Assembly (NCBI GenBank): GCA_947492575.1
Contig: CANLNK010000002.1
Coordinates: 407,304 to 471,303, forward strand
Direction of reading: 5' to 3'
DNA from: an uncultured Thalassotalea sp.
GTDB lineage: Bacteria > Pseudomonadota > Gammaproteobacteria > Enterobacterales > Alteromonadaceae
DNA: 64,000 nucleotides
Part shown: one piece after another, positions 18,360 through 26,143 of the stretch
Layout of the letters: each line of letters opens with the position of its first letter
Position numbering within the stretch: position 1 is the first letter of the stretch
Made by a program: the position numbers and the translations under genes
Notes under the pieces: model-generated
Seen by the model: the letters and a program-made list of their open reading frames with translations, nothing else
What the model was told of the DNA's origin: nothing
Databases searched by the model: none

Positions 18360-18889
18360 TATGCTTCCCCTCTGATTTTACGAATATTGATCAGTTCATT
18401 TGCACACCAACGCTTTTTCACAGATGCTGGCCAAAATGTGACAGAAGCAATCACAAGCCCCCAAATAACGGCTGCAAAGGCAATAATTAAGTTTTCACTA
18501 ATACCTTGGATATTGCCGTCGGCAAGTGCTTGGAGTGCTGGCCCCATCGGAATCATAGTAGCAATTAGACCTAGCATCGGAGCGATACGAGTAACCACTC
18601 GCAAGTTTTCTAGTTGTTTAAGCGCAAATACCTCAAGTTCATCTTCACTCGCATTCGGGTTTTGTACGAAGTAATTGTGAATTGGATAGCCAGCATGCCA
18701 GTTATTCTCTTTCGCTTTTACCGCTCTTACATAACTCATTGCATTTTTCTTACGCACTAACCATTGCGAGATAAATCGTCCCAATGCATACAGCGCGTAA
18801 ATCATTAATACACAAATCGTTAGGATAACTGGCGCCATTAATAGCTCAGATACCTGTGCCATCAACAATTCGATAGATTGAATATTCAT
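18359..18889 (-). CDS. MotA/TolQ/ExbB-type proton channel protein
   Basis: A 176-residue inner-membrane protein with three hydrophobic helices: near residues 16-40 (LMAPVILTICVLMIYALYAL), 104-124 (APMLGLIATMIPMGPAL) and 137-158 (LIIAFAAVIWGLVIASVTF). The last two have the TolQ/ExbB motif pattern. It is first in an operon with the DUF2149 and CobN-like genes and probably powers either a TonB-dependent receptor or the CobN-like protein directly. A Fur-like site lies about 80-100 bases upstream. No separate TonB gene is nearby, so energy coupling may use a TonB coded elsewhere or work without it. Confidence 0.85.
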   Translation of the reverse strand: MNIQSIELLMAQVSELLMAPVILTICVLMIYALYALGRFISQWLVRKKNAMSYVRAVKAKENNWHAGYPIHNYFVQNPNASEDELEVFALKQLENLRVVTRIAPMLGLIATMIPMGPALQALADGNIQGISENLIIAFAAVIWGLVIASVTFWPASVKKRWCANELINIRKIRGEA

Positions 18890-18971
18890 TATTTTTATTG
18901 CCTATTAAAAACTACTTTGAGGGGGAAATCCCAAGCGTGGTGCACTTTAAATCATCCCAAACAACATTTCA

Positions 18972-18990
18972 AATAATAATTATTCTCATT
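18972..18990. promoter_or_regulatory. Putative Fur box upstream of the ExbB-like operon
   Basis: AATAATAATTATTCTCATT lies 83-101 bases before the ExbB-like start and matches the 19-base Fur consensus at about 12 positions, in the AT-rich NATA/TNAT repeat style of gammaproteobacterial Fur sites. Iron repression would fit the haem-uptake content. The site is predicted by eye only. Confidence 0.5.
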
Positions 18991-19039
18991 TGTGTTTACA
19001 TTTTGTTTTTTCCGTGTATTCTAGAAAACGATTAGAAAA

Positions 19040-19145
19040 TGCTAAGCCCAAAACTTAGCGATTGAAGCCCAACGGATACCGAAAGGCTGCCGTTTAACGG
19101 TTTATGTTATTGAGTAAGGTGTTATCCCCCTAACACATTGCTTGT
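19040..19145 (+). other. Possible structured leader in the receptor promoter region
   Basis: Several short inverted pairs cluster here: AACGG with CCGTT about 14 bases apart, CCGTT-T-AACGG, and GTGTTA-TCCCCC-TAACAC with a C-rich loop. No known riboswitch signature (such as the B12 box) is recognised and no long reading frame is present. It may be part of the 5-prime leader of the TonB receptor mRNA or remnants of promoter DNA. The function is unproven. Confidence 0.3.
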
Positions 19146-19177
19146 TAACCTCTAGCGACAAAAACCGTTAAAGCCTC

Positions 19178-19442
19178 AGGGTCTGTTGATCTTTCAGGGA
19201 TAAATTTTGTTCGAATTAAATGCATTTTTATCGAGGCACTTGTGATACGCATAGTCATTCTACGCACAGAGCAAGTAACAATGAGAAAAATGCATTTAAA
19301 CGAATCCAAGGGACAGCATTTATGATGCCTTTCTACTGCGTTATCGCTTATTTATGTGGAATAACCACACGACATAAGCTCTGCCTTGTATGAAGACATC
19401 ATAAATTGCTGCAAAAATAGCCTCGAAAGATCAACAGACCCT
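19178..19442 (+). mobile_element. MITE-like inverted-repeat element, copy 1
   Basis: A 265-bp element bounded by perfect 18-bp terminal inverted repeats, AGGGTCTGTTGATCTTTC at 19178-19195 and its reverse complement at 19425-19442. It has no transposase, but it contains a 23-codon frame (19322-19393) that is also kept in copy 2. The body is nearly identical to the element at 35555-35868 read on the other strand, which has about 49 extra bases. It sits between the Fur-box side of the ExbB-like operon and the haem-type receptor, 48 bases before the receptor start. Size, ends and lack of coding capacity fit a non-autonomous transposable element mobilised in trans. Confidence 0.82.
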
Positions 19443-19489
19443 AGGTATCTATTTTTTTGTTATTTATGTAGTCCAGGAAAATAAGAATT

Positions 19490-21679
19490 ATGTTTAAGCC
19501 AACACCTAAACTACTCGCTTGTGCTGTTGCAGCAGCTTTGTCTTCACAAGCAGTCATTGCCGATGAGTTAGACAACTCAACGGCAGCCACAGGTGCAGAA
19601 GAACTTGAAACAATCGTTGTCAGCGGTACTCGTACGAAGAAAGCATTAAAAGATGTTGCCGGTAGCATTTCAGTGCTAACGCAAGAAGAATTAGACAAGC
19701 AGGTGGTTACAGACATGAGCCAACTGTTTAAGTACGACCCAAGTGTTCAGGTTACAGGTAGTGTTGGTCAAGCACAGAATTTTGTTGTCCGAGGCATGGG
19801 CGGTGACCGCGTACTAATGATTAAAGACGGTATGCGCATGAACGAAGGTTATGGTGCTAACGGTTTAAACGACATCGTTGGCAGAGGATTTATCGATACT
19901 GACACCTTAAAGCAAGTTGAAGTTGCAAAAGGTGCTGCATCTTCACTTTACGGTTCAGATGCGCTTGGCGGCATTGTCGTGTTTACCACGAAAGACGCTT
20001 CAGATTATTTGTTGGACGGTGAAACATTCGCGGGCAAAGTGAAATTTGGCTATAACGATGCAAGTCGTCAATACACCCTTGGTACAACACTAGCACTCGT
20101 GACAGGTGATTTTGATCACCTATTAAGCCTGACAACTCGTGACGGTGAAGAGCAACAAAACTTCAGCGAAACCAAGCCAGAGCTTGATATCGACTCAACG
20201 AGTATTCTCTACAAAGGTACTTACAAAATTAACGATACTGATTTTGTTGCGCTTACCGCTGATATCTATAACCAAGATGTCACGGGTGACTACGCAAATG
20301 GTTTGTTAGAGTATTTCCGTGACTTAACTGGCTACAACGTCGTCACTGAAAACAGTACCAGCGAGCAAGAAAACGAATCGTTCCAACTGCGTTACTAAAC
20401 AGAAACACCGACAGCTATTTATGACGTGTTAAACGTCTCTGTTTACTCCAACGAAACAGAGCAAACTGACGTTGAATATGGTCAACTAGACATCAACGCC
20501 AACTTTGGTTTCCCGCTTATTGAAATTCGCGATATGTGGAAAACATCTGTCTATAGCCAAGAAACTGTTGGCCTATTATCTAACGCCAGCTTGAAATTAA
20601 ACGATACTCATACGATTGGTTACGGTTTAGATATTGAGCACTCAGAGTCAACTCGCACTGAAGTAAAACTATACTCCGTAGAGGGTGTGCCTAAGTCAGG
20701 TTACCCACAAGAAAGCGAGAAATTCCCAAAAACCGAAGTTAAACGTGCAGGCTTTTTTATCAATGACGAAATTACACTCATTGATAACAAGCTCGTTGTA
20801 ACTCCTGGGGCGAGATTTGATACCTACGAGATGGATCCAAATGGCGCTACACAAGAAGACGGCACGGCATATAAAAAGTTTGACGAAAGTAATGTCTCAT
20901 TAAACTTAGGCGCACTTTACCGCATCGACGATTCAGTATCGGTATTCGCCCAATACGGTCAAGGCTTCAAAGTACCTGCTTACGATTTAGCCTACATTTA
21001 CCATGACAACTCTTTGTATGGCTACATTGTTGAGCCAAGCGGTGATCTATCGCCTGAAGAAAGTGACACGTATGAACTAGGTCTTCGTGGACATATTGGC
21101 GACTTCTTCTTTAACACTGCTGCGTTTTACAGTAAATATGATGACTTTTTATCACCTGAGTATGTTCGTACAGACAGTGCAATAAACCCGTACACTGGTC
21201 AAGCAAGCGACATTTATGTTTATCACTATACCAACATAGATGCTGTGACCATCAAAGGCATTGAAGCGAGCGTTAACTACTACCTAAACAATGAAGTTTC
21301 AGTATTTGCTAACGCAGCATATCAAGACGGTACGGACGACGAGACAGGTGACTTCATTACGAGTATTTCACCACTGTCAGGTATTGCGGGAATCAGCTAC
21401 TCTGGCGAGAAACTTTCAACCGAGCTTATTTTAAATTGGGCTACACGTATGACTAAAGTTAACGAAGGTAATGCTGAAGTAGCAGGTTACGGAAAAGTTG
21501 ACTGGTTAGTAAATTACGATGTCACTGACGACGTTCGCTTTAACCTGTCTGTAAACAATTTATTCGATAAAGAATACGTGCAATACGCAAACGTTGCTGG
21601 CCATGCAACGGGTGAATCACAAGAATATGCAGCATCCGTAGGACGTTCTTTCTCTGCCAACGTTAGCGTAAGCTTTTAA
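19490..21679 (+). pseudogene. TonB-dependent haem/haemoglobin-type receptor, interrupted by an in-frame stop
   Basis: Outer-membrane receptor with signal peptide (LLACAVAAALSSQAVIA), TonB box region ETIVVSGTR, plug domain (about residues 50-165: FVVRGMGGDRVLMIKDGMR, LYGSDALGGIV) and barrel ending FSANVSVSF. The barrel has GQGFKVPAYDLAY and GDLSPEESDTYELGL, positions equivalent to the FRAP and NPNL regions of haemoglobin receptors. A TAA at 20396-20398 ends the frame after residue 302; the same frame continues without further stops to 21677-21679. One C-to-T change (CAA to TAA, Gln) explains it. The downstream half has no credible start. Either the gene is inactivated, the base is a sequence error, or the stop is read through. 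It lies divergent from the CobN-like operon. Confidence 0.85.
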
Positions 21680-22176
21680 CTAGCAGTTTCCAAGCAGCTC
21701 ACCAATTGGCGGTACATCCTTTGTGCCCTGGTTGTCCGCCTTTTGGCTGAGCACCTTTTACTGATTGATGACGATTAGTGAGTTTGAGGAAGGAAATTGT
21801 AAAACCGAATTTTTCACGCGCTCTCTGTGGAAAATGCCCCTGATGCTAATAACTGATTTGGTTGTTAGAAGTTAGCGTCTACTTTGACAGCGTTACGCAG
21901 TATGTAGCGCAAGCCCTTTTAGCCCATGCTCTGCATGGGCTTTTTTATGCTTGATTGCCGATCCCTGCTTACTTTAACACATCGACTTCCCACTCAATTA
22001 AGAGTCATTTGGAAATAGTATTTCAATTTTTAGTGCATTTTTTCCACAAATCACTTTCTATATCATGAGTTCATTGAAACAGCCCCAGCAAAGATGCAGC
22101 GATATGAGGTGATTTTCGCTACAACTTTTTAGCTACAGCCCACAAATTAAGGGCTCTAATTAAATAGGACAGCGTA
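21680..22176. other. Intergenic region after the receptor
   Basis: In these 497 bases I see the receptor terminator (21921-21947) and, at the right end, the ribosome binding site AGGA of the next small membrane gene, whose promoter must lie between. No gene, RNA family or repeat is recognised in the remainder. Confidence 0.5.
21921..21947 (+). terminator. Intrinsic terminator downstream of the receptor gene
   Basis: AGCCCATGC-TCT-GCATGGGCT gives a perfect 9-bp stem with a 3-base loop followed by a run of T. It is 242 bases after the receptor stop, so the transcript has a long 3-prime untranslated part or another short unit lies between. Confidence 0.88.
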
Positions 22177-22434
22177 ATGAAACTACAAGCAAAGCAAATT
22201 ACACAACTGGTCGCCATGGTCATTTCTGTCTCACTTATGGCTATCGCAGGCCAACAAGCGAGTTTATTTAATGGCATACAAGGCGCTTTGGATATTCTTG
22301 GCGTACCAGCCTTCCTGCTACCTCTGATTATCACTATCGAATTCACGGTAGCGGCAATGTTAGCAGGCTATACGATGAAAAATATCCACAAGAATAAGGC
22401 CTCATCAACGCAGGTTCATGGCATACCAGCCTGA
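22177..22434 (+). CDS. Small two-helix membrane protein
   Basis: An 85-residue protein with hydrophobic segments near residues 10-26 and 44-66 and a hydrophilic tail. The sequence between the helices (FNGIQGALDILGVPAFLLPL) suggests a small transporter-like or subunit-like protein, but I do not recognise the family. AGGA lies 8 bases before the ATG. It is 40 bases upstream of the pirin gene on the same strand and likely in one transcript with it. Confidence 0.6.
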   Translation: MKLQAKQITQLVAMVISVSLMAIAGQQASLFNGIQGALDILGVPAFLLPLIITIEFTVAAMLAGYTMKNIHKNKASSTQVHGIPA

Positions 22435-22474
22435 CCAACCGACAGATTGAACTTAGCGCATAGAGAGAAGACCC

Positions 22475-23341
22475 ATGGCAAAAGAAACGCAACAACAGAG
22501 CATAAAAATTCGCGAACTAAGACATCTAACGCTAGGCATGCCAGCGTCTGATGGCGCAGGGGTAAAACTCACTCGCTTAATCGGTACGCCTGAAATTAAT
22601 ATGTTAGACCCTTTTCTGATGTTGGATGCTTTTGAGTCTGACAACGCAGATGACTATATCTCTGGGTTTCCACCACACCCTCACCGCGGCTTTGAAACCG
22701 TGACATATATGCTCGCTGGTCGCATGCGTCATAAAGATAGTGCCGGCAATGAAGGGGTTATCGCACCAAATGGCGTACAGTGGATGACAGCCGGCCGCGG
22801 TATTATTCACTCTGAAATGCCTGAGCAAGAAGAAGGTCTAATGCAAGGCTTTCAACTTTGGGTCAACCTACCGGCAAAAGCTAAACTCACAGAGCCTAAG
22901 TATCAGGAATTTCCTGCCGAACAAATAACTGTTGAGACAACAGAGAGTGGCGGTGAAATTCGGGTTATTGCCGGACACACGAATGCAGGGGCCCAAGGTG
23001 CCGTAACCAATGACTTTGTTAAACCGACATACTTAGACATCAGCTTAAAGCAAAGTGAAGTCTTTTCTCAAAATATATCTTCACAAGAGAATAGTTTTAT
23101 TTATGTGATCTCAGGATCGCTAGTTGTCGGCGACAAACAACGAATAGTTAAGAAAAAGCAGCTAGGTATTCTCGCTGAAGGAAACGCCATTAAGATAACA
23201 GCTGAAACGAATACTCGTTTCATTTTAGTGTCAGCATTACCCTTAAATGAGCCCGTCGCCAAAGGCGGCCCTTTCGTGATGAACACACAGGACGAGTTAC
23301 GACAAGCTGTTGAAGATTATCATAGTGGTAACTTTTTATAA
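22475..23341 (+). CDS. Pirin family protein
   Basis: A bicupin protein of 288 residues. The N-terminal cupin has the metal-site motif PPHPHRGFETVTYML (two His) and the later GIIHSEMP (His and Glu), complete for binding one Fe. The C-terminal cupin (about residues 160-280) lacks such ligands, as usual. Bacterial pirins include quercetin 2,3-dioxygenases and redox-responsive regulators. It is followed by an extradiol-dioxygenase-like gene on the same strand, so both may act on aromatic or phenolic compounds; this pairing is inference. Confidence 0.9.
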   Translation: MAKETQQQSIKIRELRHLTLGMPASDGAGVKLTRLIGTPEINMLDPFLMLDAFESDNADDYISGFPPHPHRGFETVTYMLAGRMRHKDSAGNEGVIAPNGVQWMTAGRGIIHSEMPEQEEGLMQGFQLWVNLPAKAKLTEPKYQEFPAEQITVETTESGGEIRVIAGHTNAGAQGAVTNDFVKPTYLDISLKQSEVFSQNISSQENSFIYVISGSLVVGDKQRIVKKKQLGILAEGNAIKITAETNTRFILVSALPLNEPVAKGGPFVMNTQDELRQAVEDYHSGNFL

Positions 23342-23432
23342 CCCTTTCAGCGCATTGATCATTGGCAATAAATTCTGGTCAAAGAGTTAACTTGCAGAAC
23401 CCAACGAACACGCACAAGCTAGGTAGCAGTTG

Positions 23433-24233
23433 ATGAACAAACCTGACATCTTTTTCTTATCCCACGGCGGCGGTCCTATGCCACTTTTAGGCGACTCAAG
23501 CCACAAAGAAATGGTTGCCTGTCTAAAGAACGTAGCCACCAAAATACGAAAGCCTTCCGCTATATTAATCATCAGTGCACATTGGGAAGAGAATGTTGCG
23601 ACCATTACCTCAACATTAAAGCCATCACTGATATACGATTACTACGGATTTCCGAAAGCAGCTTATGAGATTACATATCCAGTCAAAGGGGAACCGGCTT
23701 TAGCGCAACAAGTTCATAAGCAACTTAATAAGGCTGGCATCAAAGCAAAGCTAGATGGAAATAGAGGTTTAGATCACGGTGTCTTTGTTCCTTTGAAAAT
23801 CATGTATCCAAATGCCGATATTCCGTGTGTACAATTATCCCTTGATCGTTCGTTAAATGCAGAACTGCATATTCAAATAGGCCAGGCACTTCAAGCGCTA
23901 GACTATGACAACTTGCTAGTCATTGGTTCTGGATTTTCATTTCACAATATGAAAGCGTTCTTTGCACCTGAAAGTGCGGAGGTCCTCAATTTAAATAAAG
24001 GTTTTGAGCAATGGCTGCAAAACACTTGCTCTAACCAAAATATCACTGAAGCCGCTAGAACAGAGTTGCTGAACAATTGGGATAAGGCGCCGGGGGCAAG
24101 GTTCTGTCAACCCAGAGAAGAACACTTGTTACCGCTGCATGTGTGCTACGGTTTGGCCAATAAAGCCTGTGATGAAAGCTTTAACGTTACCATACTAAAT
24201 AAGCTCTCGAGTATGTACTTATGGCAAGGTTAG
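23433..24233 (+). CDS. DODA-type extradiol ring-cleavage dioxygenase family protein
   Basis: A 266-residue class III extradiol dioxygenase relative (LigB/DODA family, like E. coli YgiD). Zinc- or iron-ligand motifs are visible: FFLSHGGGPMP near the start, ISAHWEE around residue 50, and RGLDHGVFVPL around residue 112, plus GSGFSFHNM near 170. The family contains 4,5-DOPA dioxygenases that open catechol rings. The frame opens with a TTG, but the adjacent ATG 23433, with AGG about 9 bases upstream, is used. It follows the pirin gene by 91 bases. The natural substrate is not known. Confidence 0.87.
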   Translation: MNKPDIFFLSHGGGPMPLLGDSSHKEMVACLKNVATKIRKPSAILIISAHWEENVATITSTLKPSLIYDYYGFPKAAYEITYPVKGEPALAQQVHKQLNKAGIKAKLDGNRGLDHGVFVPLKIMYPNADIPCVQLSLDRSLNAELHIQIGQALQALDYDNLLVIGSGFSFHNMKAFFAPESAEVLNLNKGFEQWLQNTCSNQNITEAARTELLNNWDKAPGARFCQPREEHLLPLHVCYGLANKACDESFNVTILNKLSSMYLWQG

Positions 24234-24240
24234 TTAGCGA

Positions 24241-25116
24241 TTAAATCGCTAACTTCTTCATTTTGGCGGCAAATGCTTGGGCAAATTTTACTGGCGACTC
24301 AGCGTCCATATTAAAGTAAAGCGATGGCTCGATTAGCTCTGCTTCCATCAAGGCAAAACTGTCACCATGGCGCACGAAATCAACACGTGCATATAGTGGC
24401 ATACTATCGATAGCTGCCAGCGAGATTTGAGCTTGTTTCACTAATTCAGCCTCTGGTGTAACACTTTTTAATCGACCACCGTGCTCTTCTTGTACGCGGA
24501 AGTCATCTTCTTTAGGTGTCTTTAAAATGGCATGGCTGTATGCACCATCAAAGTAAAAGAGTGAGAATTCACCTTCGTTGATGACACTTTCCATAAATGG
24601 CTGAACCATGAAATTGCGACTTGCAAATGCTTCAGTTAAGTCTGCGATGTGCGATTGATAGTTGTCTTTCGTTAGCCAAAAGGTATTGTCTGCATTTGCA
24701 CTAATTCTCGGTTTAAGCACTATTTGGTCAACAGCAAAATATTCAAAGAAACTTGGTAGTTCACTGGCATCGAACGTTTCACGCCAAAGTGTTGGTACAA
24801 TATTTACACCGCGAGATTCCAACTGCTTCAAATATTCCTTGTCGATATTCCACTTAACGATATCAAGCGAGTTTTCAAGGTGCGCACTAGACGCTTCAAT
24901 TTTTGCTAGAACCGCTAAAAATCCATCGGCATCGTCTTGATAATCCCAAGGCGTGCGAATGATCACCGCATGAAAATCGTCCCAATCGACGGTTTCGCTG
25001 CGCCATGACACCATTTCCATTTGCCACCCTAATGCAGCAAGCGGTTGTTCAAGCAAATCGTCATAAGCTTCAAAGTCTTCTAAACTATCCATAGTCAAAA
25101 TTGCACAGCGCTTCAT
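24241..25116 (-). CDS. ATP-grasp family protein
   Basis: A 291-residue protein with an ATP-grasp fold. The N-terminal domain ends with the motif IIRTPWDYQDD, the central part has the nucleotide-binding Lys in QIVLKPRISANADNTF, and the C-terminal part has the metal-binding acids in ARVDFVRHG and LMEAELIEPSLYF. Such enzymes join a carboxylate, via an acylphosphate, to an amine. The frame extends to an upstream TTG, but ATG 25116 with GAGG 6 bases ahead is the evident start. It stands alone, convergent with the dioxygenase gene. Substrates are unknown. Confidence 0.82.
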   Translation of the reverse strand: MKRCAILTMDSLEDFEAYDDLLEQPLAALGWQMEMVSWRSETVDWDDFHAVIIRTPWDYQDDADGFLAVLAKIEASSAHLENSLDIVKWNIDKEYLKQLESRGVNIVPTLWRETFDASELPSFFEYFAVDQIVLKPRISANADNTFWLTKDNYQSHIADLTEAFASRNFMVQPFMESVINEGEFSLFYFDGAYSHAILKTPKEDDFRVQEEHGGRLKSVTPEAELVKQAQISLAAIDSMPLYARVDFVRHGDSFALMEAELIEPSLYFNMDAESPVKFAQAFAAKMKKLAI

Positions 25117-25264
25117 GGTTTTCCTCGTTACAGTGTCTGGAGAATGAAAAGAGCCAAGTTTAGCTAATAATTCGCAGACGAGACAAGCAAAATATATTGC
25201 ATACAAAAATAGCCCGTGATTTTTTCTCAATTAGATTTAAACTTATGAAATAATAGTTTTTCTT

Positions 25265-26137
25265 ATGAGATTTAGGCGTCTTAATCGCATGTTAAAGATT
25301 GATCAGTCGGTGCTTGATGATATTGGTAAGGGATTTTCAGTACCTGCCCAACCGACCTTATTGCTGCAGTTACAGGAAAAAATTAAAGAAAAGGAACCCA
25401 ACCTTGATGAGATCGCTAACCTTATCTCACAGGATGTAGCAGTCAGCGCCAAAATCTTAAAAACGATCAACAGCCCAATGTACGGCTTAGCCCGCTCCAT
25501 TTCCGATATTCCAAAGTCGGTTAAATATATTGGTTTAAATGGTATTGTTTCGCTGGTAACTTCAAGCTTAATTCGCAAAAGCTTTTCAGGAAAACAATGT
25601 AGTATTGAGCTAGATAGGTTCTGGGATAACACCAATAACATTGCCACGACAGCAGTTTTTATTGCAGAAAAGCTCAATCGCCGTGTTGCTAAAGACAAAC
25701 TCTTCACACTTGGGCTTTTTCATGATTGCGGCATACCTGTGATGGCGATGAAGTACCAAGATTACCAAGATACATTCGATTACGCAGAAGCTAACCCAAG
25801 CGAAGTAATCACCACCATTGAAGAACAACATTACCAAGTAAGTCACGCCACAATTGGTTACTACGTTGCCAGCTCTTGGCGACTACCGGTCGATATTTGC
25901 CAAATTATCCTGCGCCATCATGATAGAGAATTTCTCAATAAGCTGGATGGCTCTGAACAACAAACATTGTTCGCCATCCTCAAAATGGCAGAAAACTTAG
26001 TCTATCAGCATAAGTATTTTAGACCAGCCTCTGACTGGCCTTATCTGCAAGATACCGTCTTTACAGTGCTCGACTGCGACGAATATGATTACCAAGATAT
26101 CATTGAAGACTTGGAAGAACACCTCGGTTCGAATTAA
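25265..26137 (+). CDS. HDOD domain protein
   Basis: A 290-residue cytoplasmic protein almost entirely made of an HDOD domain (about residues 20-220): PAQPTLLLQLQEKI, LISQDVAVSAKILKTINS, FTLGLFHDCGIPVM and IILRHHD. HDOD proteins are related to HD phosphohydrolases but usually lack full catalytic sites and act as signalling adaptors. No kinase, GGDEF or receiver domain is attached. The start may be ATG 25265 or ATG 25289 (MLKIDQS). It is convergent with the TPR membrane protein gene, 6 bases apart. A second HDOD protein is coded at 54135. Confidence 0.87.
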   Translation: MRFRRLNRMLKIDQSVLDDIGKGFSVPAQPTLLLQLQEKIKEKEPNLDEIANLISQDVAVSAKILKTINSPMYGLARSISDIPKSVKYIGLNGIVSLVTSSLIRKSFSGKQCSIELDRFWDNTNNIATTAVFIAEKLNRRVAKDKLFTLGLFHDCGIPVMAMKYQDYQDTFDYAEANPSEVITTIEEQHYQVSHATIGYYVASSWRLPVDICQIILRHHDREFLNKLDGSEQQTLFAILKMAENLVYQHKYFRPASDWPYLQDTVFTVLDCDEYDYQDIIEDLEEHLGSN

Positions 26138-26143
26138 ATATTT

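Noticed and set aside
19040..19145. Cobalamin riboswitch near the CobN-like/receptor locus
   Set aside because: No B12-box or GCCACTG-type core can be found, and the context points to haem or iron.
20426..21679. Second ORF as an independent receptor gene
   Set aside because: It is in the same frame as the first half, begins at a GTG with no ribosome binding site and has no plug or signal peptide; it is the barrel half of the interrupted gene.
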